Source of the DNA: Gammaproteobacteria bacterium
Lineage (GTDB): Bacteria; Pseudomonadota; Gammaproteobacteria; Coxiellales; Coxiellaceae
DNA length: 56,538 nucleotides
NCBI GenBank assembly: GCA_030429175.1
Contig: JAUIDD010000013.1
Location: 1-56,538, forward strand
Direction: 5' to 3'
How positions within the stretch are numbered: the first letter of the stretch is position 1; each line of letters begins with the position of its first letter. Both the position numbers and the translations under genes were made by a program. Shown here one piece after another: positions 17,942-27,410 of the stretch. The notes below the pieces were generated by a model. The model had not been told where the DNA came from. It worked only from the letters and a program-made list of their open reading frames with translations, and did no database searches.

Positions 17942-19213
17942 TCAAGCGTGGTGGTGGTTGTCTAAATTCTGTTGTGCATGTTTGGCTTTTTTTGCCAGTG
18001 GTTTCATTGTTAGCCCTTGGATGATGATGGCAAAAGTCACACAAGCATAAGTCATAACGAGTATAAACTGACGATATTGATCGTGTGGTAGCGATAAGGC
18101 CAGCGCTACAGCAAGCCCACCACGTAAGCCGCCCCAGGTGAGTACTCGAATACCATGAACAAGTTTAGGTCGGAAGGGTTTGAGTGCGATGATAGGGATG
18201 GCGACAGTGATTAGTCTCACAATTAAAACAATAGGTATCGCAGAAAGTGCGGCGAAGACTTGTGTTATGTTTGTGTGGATGGTAACCATCTCAAAACCAA
18301 TTAATAAGAATAGTGCTGCATTAAGTAATTCATCAATAATATCCCAAAAAAGAGTAACTTGTTTGCAATACATTTCAGGGTAGAACTGATGGACTTTGTT
18401 ACCGACAATAATACCTGTAATCACGATAGCTAGAGGGCCTGAAACATGAATGGCTAAAGCTAAGTGGTAGCCCCCAAGTACTACGGCAATGGTGACTAAA
18501 ATAATCATGTTAATTTCACGACATTGTTTTAGGATATAGGTGGCGAAATAACCGAGCGCAATGCCATAGATAATGCCACCAACAGCTTGTTCGGCAAATA
18601 ACTTTAGGACATTAGTGGCAGTAACAGGTAAATTATTAACTGTTAATTGGTAAATCGAGACAAAAATAACGATAGCAATACCATCATTAAATAAGGACTC
18701 ACCTGAAATTATTGTTTCTAATCGTCGAGGCGCGTGAATTTCTTTGACAATGGCAAGTACCGCAATTGGATCTGTTGGTGAGATAAGTGCGCCAAATAGA
18801 AGGCAATACAGCAGTGGTACATGAATTGGTAACCCTAAAAAGGGTAGTAGTCCATAGATGACGTAACCAACAATTAGGGTTGATGCTAACGTACTGAAGA
18901 TGGAGAGCAAACTGATTTCCCATTTCTCTGATTTCAAGGTTGAAAGGTCAATATGCATGGCCCCGGCAAAGAGGAGAAAAGAAAGCATGCCATTGAGTAG
19001 CAGACTATGGAAGTCAGCACGCCTGAGTAGTTCGATAAAGCTAGAGGCAATGGGTGTTTTACTTGAATGTTCAACGACGATTGCAATTAGAGAAATAATC
19101 AGCGCACCAATCATAATTGCAACTGTGGTGGGAATACGAATAAAGCGGTGATTGAGAAAAGCAATCACAACTGCGAGTGTTAAAATGATAGCTGCAATAG
19201 TGTAAACATTCAT
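17942..19213 (-). CDS. CPA1-family Na+(K+)/H+ antiporter (NhaP-like)
   Basis: This 423-aa inner-membrane protein has about 12 hydrophobic segments. Ion-binding signatures of CPA1 are clear: ALISPTDPIAVLAIVKE (about 146-162) and SGESLFNDGIAIVIF (about 171-185, with the Asn-Asp pair of electroneutral exchangers). A further conserved GGLRGGLAVALALSLP lies near 363. Only a short tail (KKAKHAQQNLDNHHHA) follows, so no large regulatory C-terminus. Start may be ATG 19213 or GTG 19219; no ribosome site decides. It is divergent from an operon holding nhaA, so this locus carries two distinct Na+/H+ antiporters. Role: pH and Na+ homeostasis. Confidence 0.93.
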   Translation of the reverse strand: MNVYTIAAIILTLAVVIAFLNHRFIRIPTTVAIMIGALIISLIAIVVEHSSKTPIASSFIELLRRADFHSLLLNGMLSFLLFAGAMHIDLSTLKSEKWEISLLSIFSTLASTLIVGYVIYGLLPFLGLPIHVPLLYCLLFGALISPTDPIAVLAIVKEIHAPRRLETIISGESLFNDGIAIVIFVSIYQLTVNNLPVTATNVLKLFAEQAVGGIIYGIALGYFATYILKQCREINMIILVTIAVVLGGYHLALAIHVSGPLAIVITGIIVGNKVHQFYPEMYCKQVTLFWDIIDELLNAALFLLIGFEMVTIHTNITQVFAALSAIPIVLIVRLITVAIPIIALKPFRPKLVHGIRVLTWGGLRGGLAVALALSLPHDQYRQFILVMTYACVTFAIIIQGLTMKPLAKKAKHAQQNLDNHHHA

Positions 19214-19241
19214 TAGCACATTCTAACACAATCTTGATCTA

Positions 19242-19250
19242 TGCTATAAT
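19242..19250 (+). promoter_or_regulatory. Extended -10 promoter for the nhaA operon
   Basis: TGCTATAAT is a perfect extended -10 (TGnTATAAT) with the hexamer at 19245-19250. A -35 is not obvious, as is usual for extended -10 promoters. Start would be near 19257, with AAAGGAG at 19268-19274 ahead of GTG 19285. Confidence 0.65.
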
Positions 19251-19284
19251 GTATCTTCCGATTTAACAAAGGAGTGTTTGTATT

Positions 19285-19560
19285 GTGAGTCAAAAATATT
19301 TACGTTTAAGTCCATGGCGTGTTGGTTTGGCATTGGGTTGTATTTGGGGATTAAGTTTATTGATTATTGGTTTGATCGCCAGCAGCACCATGTATTACGG
19401 ACATCCATTTGTCCAAGCGCTTGACAGCGTTTATATTGGTTATGCACCCACAGTTGATGGTGCTTTCGTAGGGTTGGCGTGGGGATTTATTGGTTTCTTT
19501 ATTTTTGGGTGGTGTATTTCGATTTTATATAACTTATTCTTACCAAAGTCTCAGGGTTAG
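19285..19560 (+). CDS. Small holin-like membrane protein
   Basis: This 91-aa protein has two transmembrane helices (about residues 14-34 and 58-82) joined by a loop containing ALDSVYIGYAPTVDGAFVG. The pattern W-G-L...GY.PT..GA..G..WGF matches small proteins often annotated 'bacteriophage holin' in gammaproteobacterial chromosomes. There is no phage gene nearby, so that name is probably misleading. GTG 19285 has AAAGGAG 10 nt upstream. It lies 3 nt before nhaA and is probably translated with it, so a role in the membrane linked to ion exchange is possible but unproven. Confidence 0.75.
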   Translation: MSQKYLRLSPWRVGLALGCIWGLSLLIIGLIASSTMYYGHPFVQALDSVYIGYAPTVDGAFVGLAWGFIGFFIFGWCISILYNLFLPKSQG

Positions 19561-19563
19561 GTT

Positions 19564-20751
19564 ATGCCGATTCGCCGATTCCGAGAGTTTATTAAGCTTG
19601 AGTCTAGTGCCGGAGTTATACTTTTTTGTACAGCGGTGTTAGCGTTGATTATTGATAATACACCGCTTCATGTTTATTACCATGCTTTCTTCCAGCTTCC
19701 GGTGTCTATTCAGCTAGGTGTGCTTCATCTTAAAAAGCCACTATTACTTTGGATTAACGATGGCTTTATGGCTATCTTTTTTTTATTAGTGGGGTTGGAG
19801 ATCAAGCGCGAAATAGTTGAAGGTGAGCTGAGTACATTTTCAAAGTCAGTATTGCCAGCGGTGGCAGCGATTGGTGGTATGGTAGTGCCAGCAATTTTTT
19901 ATATCGCATGTAATTATCATGATAGTTATGCGCTGCGAGGTTGGGCCATACCCGCGGCAACCGATATTGCATTTTCGTTGGGGATATTAGCGTTATTAGG
20001 TAGTCGTATTCCATTATCTCTGAAAGTCTTTCTGACGGCACTTGCAATTATCGATGACATAGGTGCTATTGTTGTTATTGCTGTTTTCTATTCGGCGAAT
20101 ATATCTTTTATAATGCTCTTTATAGCAGCTTGCTTAATTATTCTACTGATATTGATGAATTATTTTAGAGTCGTGCATATCAGTGCATATATTATTGTTG
20201 GTGTGGCATTATGGATATGCGTTTTAAAGTCCGGTGTGCATGCGACGTTGGCAGGTATCGTAGTGGCCTTAGCGATTCCCATGTTCAACAATAAGAAACC
20301 GAGTTATTCACCTTTAAAATCACTAGAGCATACATTGCATCCCTGGGTGGCGTTTGGTATTTTACCCATCTTTGCCTTTGCTAATGCAGGTGTTTCATTT
20401 CATGGCCTACATTTAGATCAATTATTTTCATCGGTGCCAATGGGTATAGCTGGTGGCCTATTTATTGGTAAACAGCTTGGTATTTGGGGCTTTACAATGT
20501 TGATGGTTAAGCTGGGCTGGGTAAAATTACCCCGCGGTGTTTCGAGCCTGGGAATTTATGGTATTGCATTAGTTGCTGGAGTCGGCTTTACGATGAGTCT
20601 TTTCATTGGCTCCTTAGCATTTGGTGAGGCAAATGCACAGTTTGCAGCCTATGTGCGCTTTGGTGTGCTTGTCGGTTCAATAGTTTCTGGTATATTAGGC
20701 TACATTGTTTTGCACCTGGTTCACCCAAAAATCGAGCAAGGAATCTCTTAA
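19564..20751 (+). CDS. nhaA: Na+/H+ antiporter NhaA
   Basis: The 395-aa protein has NhaA's usual length and 12 hydrophobic segments. It exchanges 2 H+ in for 1 Na+ out and is important at high pH and salt. The ion-binding aspartate pair is seen in LTALAIIDDIGAIVVIAVFY (about residues 157-176). The unwound helix regions (GWAIPAATDIAFSLGILALL, FGILPIFAFANAGV) and the C-terminal GVGFTMSLFIGSLAF are conserved. It begins 3 nt after the holin-like gene and its stop overlaps the next start (TAATG), so these genes are translationally coupled. Confidence 0.98.
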   Translation: MPIRRFREFIKLESSAGVILFCTAVLALIIDNTPLHVYYHAFFQLPVSIQLGVLHLKKPLLLWINDGFMAIFFLLVGLEIKREIVEGELSTFSKSVLPAVAAIGGMVVPAIFYIACNYHDSYALRGWAIPAATDIAFSLGILALLGSRIPLSLKVFLTALAIIDDIGAIVVIAVFYSANISFIMLFIAACLIILLILMNYFRVVHISAYIIVGVALWICVLKSGVHATLAGIVVALAIPMFNNKKPSYSPLKSLEHTLHPWVAFGILPIFAFANAGVSFHGLHLDQLFSSVPMGIAGGLFIGKQLGIWGFTMLMVKLGWVKLPRGVSSLGIYGIALVAGVGFTMSLFIGSLAFGEANAQFAAYVRFGVLVGSIVSGILGYIVLHLVHPKIEQGIS

Positions 20752-21452
20752 TGATAAGACTTTTGCTCTGTTTTTTCATAATCTTTAGCGCAGGTTGTGT
20801 TGAATATGATGGTAATAGTGAAATAAAGGTTTCTTGGCATGATGCGATGATGCGTAAGATGAATAGGTTTTCTTGGTCGTCACGTGAGGCATTAACGCCT
20901 TATTTTAAAGCAGCAGACTTGCCGTATGCACCAAAAGAATTAGCATTTCTGATTTTTAAACAGAGCAAAAAGTTTCAAATTTATGCACGTAATAATGATC
21001 AGCAACCTTGGCACTATGTTAAAACATATCCAATCTATGCGGCCAGTGGCGGTACAGGTCCAAAGTTACATGAAGGTGATCATCAAGTGCCTGAGGGTAT
21101 TTACCATATTGTTGGTCTAAATCCGGGTAGTCGTTTTGATTTGTCGATGGAATTGGATTATCCCAATAAATTTGATAAGTATGAGGCTCAGCATGATCAC
21201 CGTCATCATTTGGGTGGTGAAATTTTTATTCATGGTGATCGCCGCTCAATTGGTTGTATTGCATTAGGTAATCAAGCGATTGAGCAAATATTTCCACTTG
21301 TATATGCAGTAGGCGAACATCATGTGACGGTAGTGATTGCACCGAACGATCTGCGTAAATCAATGCCACTTAAAAGCCTTGAACATGTTGACTGGCTGCG
21401 TGATCTTTATGCTAAACTCAAGCATGAATTGAAACAATTTCCATTAGTCTAA
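20751..21452 (+). CDS. YafK/DpaA-like L,D-transpeptidase-family lipoprotein
   Basis: The 233-aa product has a lipoprotein signal: hydrophobic N-terminus and lipobox FSAGC, so Cys16 would be lipidated. The YkuD-type catalytic motif is HGDRRSIGC (about residues 162-170), giving catalytic His and Cys. A YafK-like lead-in, ASGGTGPKLHEGDHQVPEG, lies at about 98-116. E. coli YafK (DpaA) cleaves Braun lipoprotein from peptidoglycan, so either crosslinking or hydrolysis of DAP bonds is possible. The start overlaps the nhaA stop by 1 nt and pepN follows after 10 nt. Confidence 0.85.
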   Translation: MIRLLLCFFIIFSAGCVEYDGNSEIKVSWHDAMMRKMNRFSWSSREALTPYFKAADLPYAPKELAFLIFKQSKKFQIYARNNDQQPWHYVKTYPIYAASGGTGPKLHEGDHQVPEGIYHIVGLNPGSRFDLSMELDYPNKFDKYEAQHDHRHHLGGEIFIHGDRRSIGCIALGNQAIEQIFPLVYAVGEHHVTVVIAPNDLRKSMPLKSLEHVDWLRDLYAKLKHELKQFPLV

Positions 21453-21462
21453 GGGTATATTT

Positions 21463-24081
21463 ATGTTAAAACCTGAAATCCGTTATCTTAACGATTATGT
21501 TGCTTGTGCTTTTAATGTTGAGTCTGTCCATTTACATTTTGATTTGCACGAAACAGAAACGCTCGTAACGTCGGTAATGAAATTAACGCGTAAGTTAGCG
21601 CATGAATCTAAAACAGCGCCATTACAATTGGATGGTAATCGATTAGAGCTGCAGTCGGTAGCGATAGATGGTAAGACTCTTGCAGCTGATCATTATCATG
21701 TTGATGAAAACTTTCTGACAATAGCAGATGTGCCAGATAAATTTACATTAGAAACGCGTGTGCGTATCGAACCACATAAAAACACTCAGCTTATGGGCCT
21801 CTATCGTTCGCGTGATAATTATTGTACCCAGTGTGAAGCTGAAGGCTTTCGTCATATTACTTATTATTTTGATAGGCCGGATGTACTTTCACGTTTTACA
21901 ACGACAATCAGTGCCGATAAACAAAAGTATCCTTATTTATTATCCAATGGTAATTTACTTGAGACGCGCGATCTTGATAATGGTCGTCACTGGGTGTGTT
22001 GGGAAGATCCTTCATTAAAGCCATGTTACTTATTTGCCTTGGTGGCAGGAGATTTTGATTTATTGGAAGATACTTTTACGACCATGTCGGGCCGTGAAGT
22101 TGCATTACAATTATATGTCGAAAAAGGGTTTGGTCATCAAGCTGATTATGCACTGGGTGCGCTTAAGCGTGCGATGGCGTGGGATGAGACGCGTTGGGGG
22201 CGTGAATATGATTTAGATATGTATATGATCGTGGCGGTAAGTAATTTTAATATGGGGGCGATGGAAAATAAGGGCCTTAATATTTTCAATACCAAGTATG
22301 TTTTAGCCCAGAATGAAACGGCAACGGATCAAGATTATCTTGGTATAGAGTCAGTAATTGGTCATGAATATTTTCATAACTGGTCAGGTAATCGTGTCAC
22401 CTGTCGTGATTGGTTTCAAATTACCTTAAAAGAAGGTTTAACGGTTTTTCGTGACCAAGAATTTACAGCTGATTTGAATTCGAGAGCGGTAACCCGTCTG
22501 GATACAGTTAACATTGTGCGCAACCAGCAATTTATCGAAGATGCAGGGCCGTTGGCGCATCCGATTCGTCCTGAAGAATATATTGAGATTAATAACTTCT
22601 ACACGTTAACGGTGTATCGTAAAGGTGCAGAAGTGATTCGCATGGTTGAAACGTTGTTAACGCCGCCAGTATTTCGTCAAGGATTGGATTTGTATTTTCA
22701 TCGCTATGATGGTTGTGCGGTTACTACTGAAGAATTTTTAATGGCGATGGAAGAGGTATCTCATCATGATTTAAGCCAATTTAGGCGCTGGTATAGCCAA
22801 GCAGGCACACCAAAATTGACCATAACAGATAACTATAATGAATTGACACAAACGTATCAGCTAAGCGTATCACAATCTTGTTTAGCAACACCTGATCAAC
22901 CAGATAAAAAACCGTTTTATTTGCCATTTGCAGTTGGTTTGGTTGGTAATGGTGCGCAACAAACACACATCTTAACCGTGTCACAAGCATCAGAGACATT
23001 TACATTTGAAGGTGTGACGCAAAAGCCGATACCTTCATTGTTGCGTCAATTTTCTGCACCAGTAAACGTCGATTATGATTATACCGATGAAGCGTTAGCT
23101 TATTTGTGGGAGCATGATGAAGACTCATTTGCGCGTTGGAATGCCGGACAATTGTTGGCATCTCGTTTGATTACACATATGAGTAATGAAGTAAGTCAAA
23201 AGCAGCCTCTATCACAGCCAACGTTATTGGTGTCAGCATTTAAAATGTTATTGGCGCATCAGCCGAGTGACTTAAGCTTTTTAAGTCGTTTGTTAACACT
23301 GCCTGCAGAAAACTATTTACATCAACAACATGAGCTGATTGATGTGCATGATATTTTTATTGCACGAGAGCATTGTATAAAAATACTAGCAACGGAATTA
23401 CATGACTTATGGTTACAATATTATGAAGCTTATTCCACTTTAACCGAGACTTATCACTTCACAACTGAGGCGGTCGGTCAACGCAGCATGAAAAACTTAT
23501 GTTTGTATTATTTGGTAGCCTCAGGTTCGAAGCAGGATCTAGGGCGTGCATATGAGCAGTTTGAGCAGGCAAATAATATGACAGACCGTTTGGCGGCTTT
23601 GTTGGCATTAAATCATAGTGAATCATCTTTACGCACAAAAGCGCTTGATGCATTTTATCAACAGTGGCAACAGGACCCATTGGTTGTTAATAAGTGGTTG
23701 CATTTACAAGCAACTTCAAATTTACCTAACACGTTTGAGCGTATTTTATCGTTAATGCAACATGAAGCGTTTGACTTGCATAATCCCAATAATGTGTACG
23801 CACTCGTGTGTGGCTTTGGTACTAACCATACACAGCTGCATGATCCCTCTGGGCGTGGTTATCAGTTTATTGCTGACCAGGTTATTTATTTAAACCGGAA
23901 AAATCCTCAAGTTGCGGCGCGGGTAATTCAGCCGTTGACACAATGGCGTCGTTTTAAAGAACCTTATGGGAAGCTTATGCAGTCGCAATTGTTACGCATT
24001 GCGAAAGAAGCAAATCTTTCATCTGACATTCATGAAATTATTAAGAAAACATTACCAACACATCATACAGATATGAATTAA
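21463..24081 (+). CDS. pepN: Aminopeptidase N (M1 family)
   Basis: This 872-aa zinc aminopeptidase has the gammaproteobacterial PepN length. It removes N-terminal residues from peptides in the cytoplasm. The exopeptidase motif is NFNMGAMENKGLNIF near residue 263. The zinc site is VIGHEYFHNWSGNRVTCRDW near 300, followed by the third ligand region KEGLTVFRDQEF. The N-terminal beta saddle (LFALVAGDFDLLED) and the C-terminal helical domain are intact. It is the last gene of the holin-like/nhaA/transpeptidase unit, 10 nt after its neighbour. A 150-nt gap separates it from the next gene. Confidence 0.97.
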   Translation: MLKPEIRYLNDYVACAFNVESVHLHFDLHETETLVTSVMKLTRKLAHESKTAPLQLDGNRLELQSVAIDGKTLAADHYHVDENFLTIADVPDKFTLETRVRIEPHKNTQLMGLYRSRDNYCTQCEAEGFRHITYYFDRPDVLSRFTTTISADKQKYPYLLSNGNLLETRDLDNGRHWVCWEDPSLKPCYLFALVAGDFDLLEDTFTTMSGREVALQLYVEKGFGHQADYALGALKRAMAWDETRWGREYDLDMYMIVAVSNFNMGAMENKGLNIFNTKYVLAQNETATDQDYLGIESVIGHEYFHNWSGNRVTCRDWFQITLKEGLTVFRDQEFTADLNSRAVTRLDTVNIVRNQQFIEDAGPLAHPIRPEEYIEINNFYTLTVYRKGAEVIRMVETLLTPPVFRQGLDLYFHRYDGCAVTTEEFLMAMEEVSHHDLSQFRRWYSQAGTPKLTITDNYNELTQTYQLSVSQSCLATPDQPDKKPFYLPFAVGLVGNGAQQTHILTVSQASETFTFEGVTQKPIPSLLRQFSAPVNVDYDYTDEALAYLWEHDEDSFARWNAGQLLASRLITHMSNEVSQKQPLSQPTLLVSAFKMLLAHQPSDLSFLSRLLTLPAENYLHQQHELIDVHDIFIAREHCIKILATELHDLWLQYYEAYSTLTETYHFTTEAVGQRSMKNLCLYYLVASGSKQDLGRAYEQFEQANNMTDRLAALLALNHSESSLRTKALDAFYQQWQQDPLVVNKWLHLQATSNLPNTFERILSLMQHEAFDLHNPNNVYALVCGFGTNHTQLHDPSGRGYQFIADQVIYLNRKNPQVAARVIQPLTQWRRFKEPYGKLMQSQLLRIAKEANLSSDIHEIIKKTLPTHHTDMN

Positions 24082-24167
24082 TAACTTTTGTTGAATAAAA
24101 AGGCAAAATACGTTAGGTAATTTATTGAATCTAGTTAATTTATTTTGAAAATTACGACTAATACGAG

Positions 24168-24197
24168 TTGAAATTACGTATCGTTTTGTGTCAGAAT
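24168..24197 (+). promoter_or_regulatory. Candidate promoter for the 528-aa protein / hybrid kinase unit
   Basis: TTGAAA (24168-24173), an 18-bp spacer and CAGAAT (24192-24197), about 35 nt before ATG 24232. A match of this quality in AT-rich DNA is only suggestive. AAGAGGA serves as the ribosome site. Confidence 0.4.
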
Positions 24198-24231
24198 GTC
24201 CCCAAAATATTTAGCCTAAGAGGACACTGCT

Positions 24232-25818
24232 ATGCTGGGTAATGTTTACATTATTGAGTCGAAAGACAAGAAGCCTAAAAAACCTGTTGCTATGATTTTT
24301 AGTAAAACTCCTGATAATACGCCGGGTCAAGTAGCGGATGATCTAGGGCGTAGCTTTTGGAAATGCGTAGTGGATGAAAGCTATCAACTCGTCCCACCGC
24401 AGCACATCAGGCTGATTACGGCACCATCGTTATATCGTTTTACTGCAAGTGATATTTTCAAACTTGATTATGCTGGAGCTAACACTGTTTCTCTAATTAC
24501 GGATTATGAAACTGCCGAAGCGTATTGTTGTGCTATTGCTAAAGAAGACTATTTTTTTAATGAAGGGAGTCAGGAGGTTTATGACTGGGCGGATCATTTA
24601 GCAGCTAAGACAATTGAGTATGTTGATAATAGAAAACTAAAACATATCAGATTTAAAGACGTTGCAAAAGGTGCAGATGAAGTGACCTTTGAGCGCATAT
24701 TTAAAGAGGTTGTTGAAGCATATTTTGCGGCATGTGCTGATAAAAAACTCGAAAGTGGTGTCAATGTTTATGCTGACGTAGAAAGTATGATTGATACTTT
24801 TCTTTCATCTGAAGGTGGTGGTGTAGCACGAGACATTAAAAACGAAAGACAACGCGAGTGCTGTCGCCGTTATTTACTGACTGAGTATGCTTTGTTTTAT
24901 TTTCTTGTGCGAGACTATGCAGCGGTTCTGTATTCAGGAAAGCATGCAGAAGTGTTACGCTCTTCAATGAAATTTCATGGTGCAAATCTTTATGGTGAAA
25001 AATTTAATGTTGATAAATTTCTTATTTCTCGTGAAGAGTTAATACCTACTGAATCATATAAAAAAATGTTACAAAGAAATAATGTGGAGTCTAAGCACGT
25101 AAAATGCGCAACTAGAGAAATTCATAAGTTGAGTGAGCAGGTAAATGATAAGCAATCACATGATAAAGACAAACTTGACATGATAGAATCAAAGCGTGAA
25201 GTAAATGAATGTAAACTTAAACTTGCAATAGCTGAACGTCACCATACACATTCTCCAGATAAGTTGGTACGTGCGAAAAGCAATCTTGCTAAGGCTCAAG
25301 ACAAGAAACTTCTTATGGAGCTACATTTTTCTGAGCGCAAGTCACAGTTATTTGCATTGCAAATATACCTTAATGTTTATGCAGTCCGTAATGATGCGGG
25401 TGAATTTCCCAAAGGAAAACGCGCATTAGAAAAAAATGAAATAGAGCATGCTTATCTTATCAGACGCTCACTATCGGTGCAGCATAAAGTATCCCAAAGT
25501 CCATTACACTCTAAAGATCCCGTAGCGGCGATGGCGTATCTTTTACAACAGCTACAACCTAAGCAACAGCATGAGGTTTGGAAAAAGGTATGTCCTGGAA
25601 CTGGAAGTCCATTTTTATTAAGAAATCAGTTCATACTTAATCTTTTTTCATCTCAACAAAATAGGACTGGTACTTTAAGGTCTCAGAGCGTTATAACAGG
25701 CAGTACGAATCCTCCTAACTCTGCTCAAAATCAGGGTTTTTTGAGATCTCGTAGTGTCGCAGATGTTATTTTTGATCGGGATAAAGATGATTGGCCTGCA
25801 CCAGTAAATAACGCTTAG
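24232..25818 (+). CDS. Unrecognised effector-like protein (528 aa)
   Basis: I recognise no family. It is soluble, Lys/Glu-rich and without a signal peptide. The middle (about residues 285-385) is a helical coiled-coil region (KLSEQVNDKQSHDKDKLDMI, VNECKLKLAIAERHH, KSNLAKAQDKKLLMELHFSE). The C-terminus is disordered and carries two copies of a motif, TLRSQSV and FLRSRSV, about 28 residues apart, plus an earlier RRSLSV; these resemble basophilic Ser/Thr-kinase sites of eukaryotes. The hybrid histidine kinase starts 16 nt after the stop, so the pair is probably one transcript. A role as a secreted host-directed protein is inference from composition and context. Confidence 0.85.
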   Translation: MLGNVYIIESKDKKPKKPVAMIFSKTPDNTPGQVADDLGRSFWKCVVDESYQLVPPQHIRLITAPSLYRFTASDIFKLDYAGANTVSLITDYETAEAYCCAIAKEDYFFNEGSQEVYDWADHLAAKTIEYVDNRKLKHIRFKDVAKGADEVTFERIFKEVVEAYFAACADKKLESGVNVYADVESMIDTFLSSEGGGVARDIKNERQRECCRRYLLTEYALFYFLVRDYAAVLYSGKHAEVLRSSMKFHGANLYGEKFNVDKFLISREELIPTESYKKMLQRNNVESKHVKCATREIHKLSEQVNDKQSHDKDKLDMIESKREVNECKLKLAIAERHHTHSPDKLVRAKSNLAKAQDKKLLMELHFSERKSQLFALQIYLNVYAVRNDAGEFPKGKRALEKNEIEHAYLIRRSLSVQHKVSQSPLHSKDPVAAMAYLLQQLQPKQQHEVWKKVCPGTGSPFLLRNQFILNLFSSQQNRTGTLRSQSVITGSTNPPNSAQNQGFLRSRSVADVIFDRDKDDWPAPVNNA

Positions 25819-25834
25819 TAATATAGGAAACTTT

Positions 25835-27400
25835 GTGCCAAAATATCCTGATATTGATATAGATGCTAACGATATACCTATCGAGGAGATTATTTCAAAA
25901 TTTCCAGGCCATCTATACTGGAAAGATAAGGATGGTCATTACTTAGGTGTTAATGAAGATCACTTGATTTCGATGGGTTTAACTTCTGTTAAAGATGTGA
26001 TTGGTAAAACTGATTTTGATTTTATCTGGCATGACTTAGCTCAGAAATACCGTGAGATAGACTTAAAGGTTATGGAAACGGGTGAGCGCTATAGTATTGA
26101 AGAGCAGGCTCATACATCTAAGGGTAGAAATCGTACCTATATTTCTCATAAACAACCGCTGCGTAATAGTGATGGCAAAATCGTTGGCATCATTGGTACT
26201 TCTGTTGATATTTCAGAGCAGAAAGAAGTACAGCAAGCATTAAAAGAAGCTAAGCTTAAGGCTGAGCGTGCAAGCCAAGTAAAGTCTGAGTTCATTGCAA
26301 ATATGAGTCACGACTTACGTACACCATTAGCTGGTATTCAAAGTCTGGTTGAAGATATTATTGGTAAAACGACAGATACGAATATTTTAGACGATGCTAA
26401 GCTGCTACAAAACGCGAGCGGTGATTTGCTTTATTTGATTGATAGTATTCTAGAAGTTGTTCGAACAGATGCAGATCAGTTGATTTACGAGAAGCGTCAA
26501 TTTAATCTAAAAAACTTAGTCAACAATATTATTAATATGGTGCAACCAAAAATTAACGACAAGAAGCTACAGATGAATATTCAGTATGATAATAATCTAC
26601 CTGAGTATGTGGTTGGGTTTGGTTTATTATTACAACGTGTTCTCTTAAATCTTATTGGTAATGCGATTAAATTTACCAATATTAATGGCAAGATTGGCTT
26701 GTCGTTGCAGTACCTACATTTAAAAAATGAAAAGACTATCTTGCGGGTCACTGTTACCGATACAGGTATTGGCATTCCTGCCGATAAAATGGACTTTGTC
26801 TTTGAAAAATTTAGCCGCATTTCTTCAGCTTATGCAAGTGCGCATAAAGGTGCAGGTGTAGGCCTATATATGGTTAAATGTTACGTTGAACAAATGGGGG
26901 GTACTATGATGGTTGATAGTAAAGAAGGTGAAGGCTCATCTTTCTGCTTAGAAATTCCAGTTGATATAGTGGATGCACCCGTATCTAAAAATGTTAGTGA
27001 GCTACCATCAAATACAAATAGGCATTATTCAAGTGTCTCAGTGTTGCTTGTTGAAGATAATTTAATTGCACAGCGCTCTCAATCGAATAAGTTTACAGAC
27101 TTGGGTTGTACGGTACAATTAGCTAAGGATGGTAAAGAAGCACAAGAGTTATTTTCTCACCATCAGTTCGACATTATTATTTTAGATTTAGGGTTGCCTG
27201 ATATAGATGGCCACACATTAGCGAAGCGCTTTCGTGCTGACCACTTAAATCCGAATAGTTTGGTGCCTATAATTTTCTTAACGGCACACGATACCAGTAT
27301 TAATGTTAATGTTGAAGAATGTGGTGGTCTCACTATCTTCAAACAAAAACCACTGTTGGCCAAAGATGCTAAACAACTCCTAGATACATACCTTGTTTAA
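25835..27400 (+). CDS. Soluble PAS hybrid histidine kinase
   Basis: The 521-aa protein has no membrane segment. A PAS/PAC sensor (residues about 20-128: GHLYWKDKDGHYLGVN ... GIIGTSVDISEQK) is followed by a short coiled coil. HisKA has the phosphoacceptor H159 in NMSHDLRTPLAG, and HATPase_c shows the N box (NLIGNAIKFTN), G1 (VTDTGIGIP) and a GAGVGLYMVK box. A receiver domain (about 400-521) has D451 in ILDLGLPDIDG and a KQKP lysine. GTG 25835 follows AGGAAAC. There is no fused output, so the phosphate probably moves to an HPt; a free HPt protein lies at 28795-29124. The signal is cytoplasmic and unknown. It shares a transcript with the 528-aa protein. Confidence 0.93.
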   Translation: MPKYPDIDIDANDIPIEEIISKFPGHLYWKDKDGHYLGVNEDHLISMGLTSVKDVIGKTDFDFIWHDLAQKYREIDLKVMETGERYSIEEQAHTSKGRNRTYISHKQPLRNSDGKIVGIIGTSVDISEQKEVQQALKEAKLKAERASQVKSEFIANMSHDLRTPLAGIQSLVEDIIGKTTDTNILDDAKLLQNASGDLLYLIDSILEVVRTDADQLIYEKRQFNLKNLVNNIINMVQPKINDKKLQMNIQYDNNLPEYVVGFGLLLQRVLLNLIGNAIKFTNINGKIGLSLQYLHLKNEKTILRVTVTDTGIGIPADKMDFVFEKFSRISSAYASAHKGAGVGLYMVKCYVEQMGGTMMVDSKEGEGSSFCLEIPVDIVDAPVSKNVSELPSNTNRHYSSVSVLLVEDNLIAQRSQSNKFTDLGCTVQLAKDGKEAQELFSHHQFDIIILDLGLPDIDGHTLAKRFRADHLNPNSLVPIIFLTAHDTSINVNVEECGGLTIFKQKPLLAKDAKQLLDTYLV

Positions 27401-27410
27401 TATGTCTTCT

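Noticed and set aside
19285-19560. Prophage remnant suggested by a holin-like protein
   Set aside because: No lysin, spanin, integrase or structural gene nearby; it is coupled to nhaA, so a chromosomal membrane protein is more likely.
26581-26820. Minus-strand open frame inside the hybrid kinase, and many similar overlapping frames
   Set aside because: They lie inside clear genes, lack ribosome sites and have no recognisable protein pattern.
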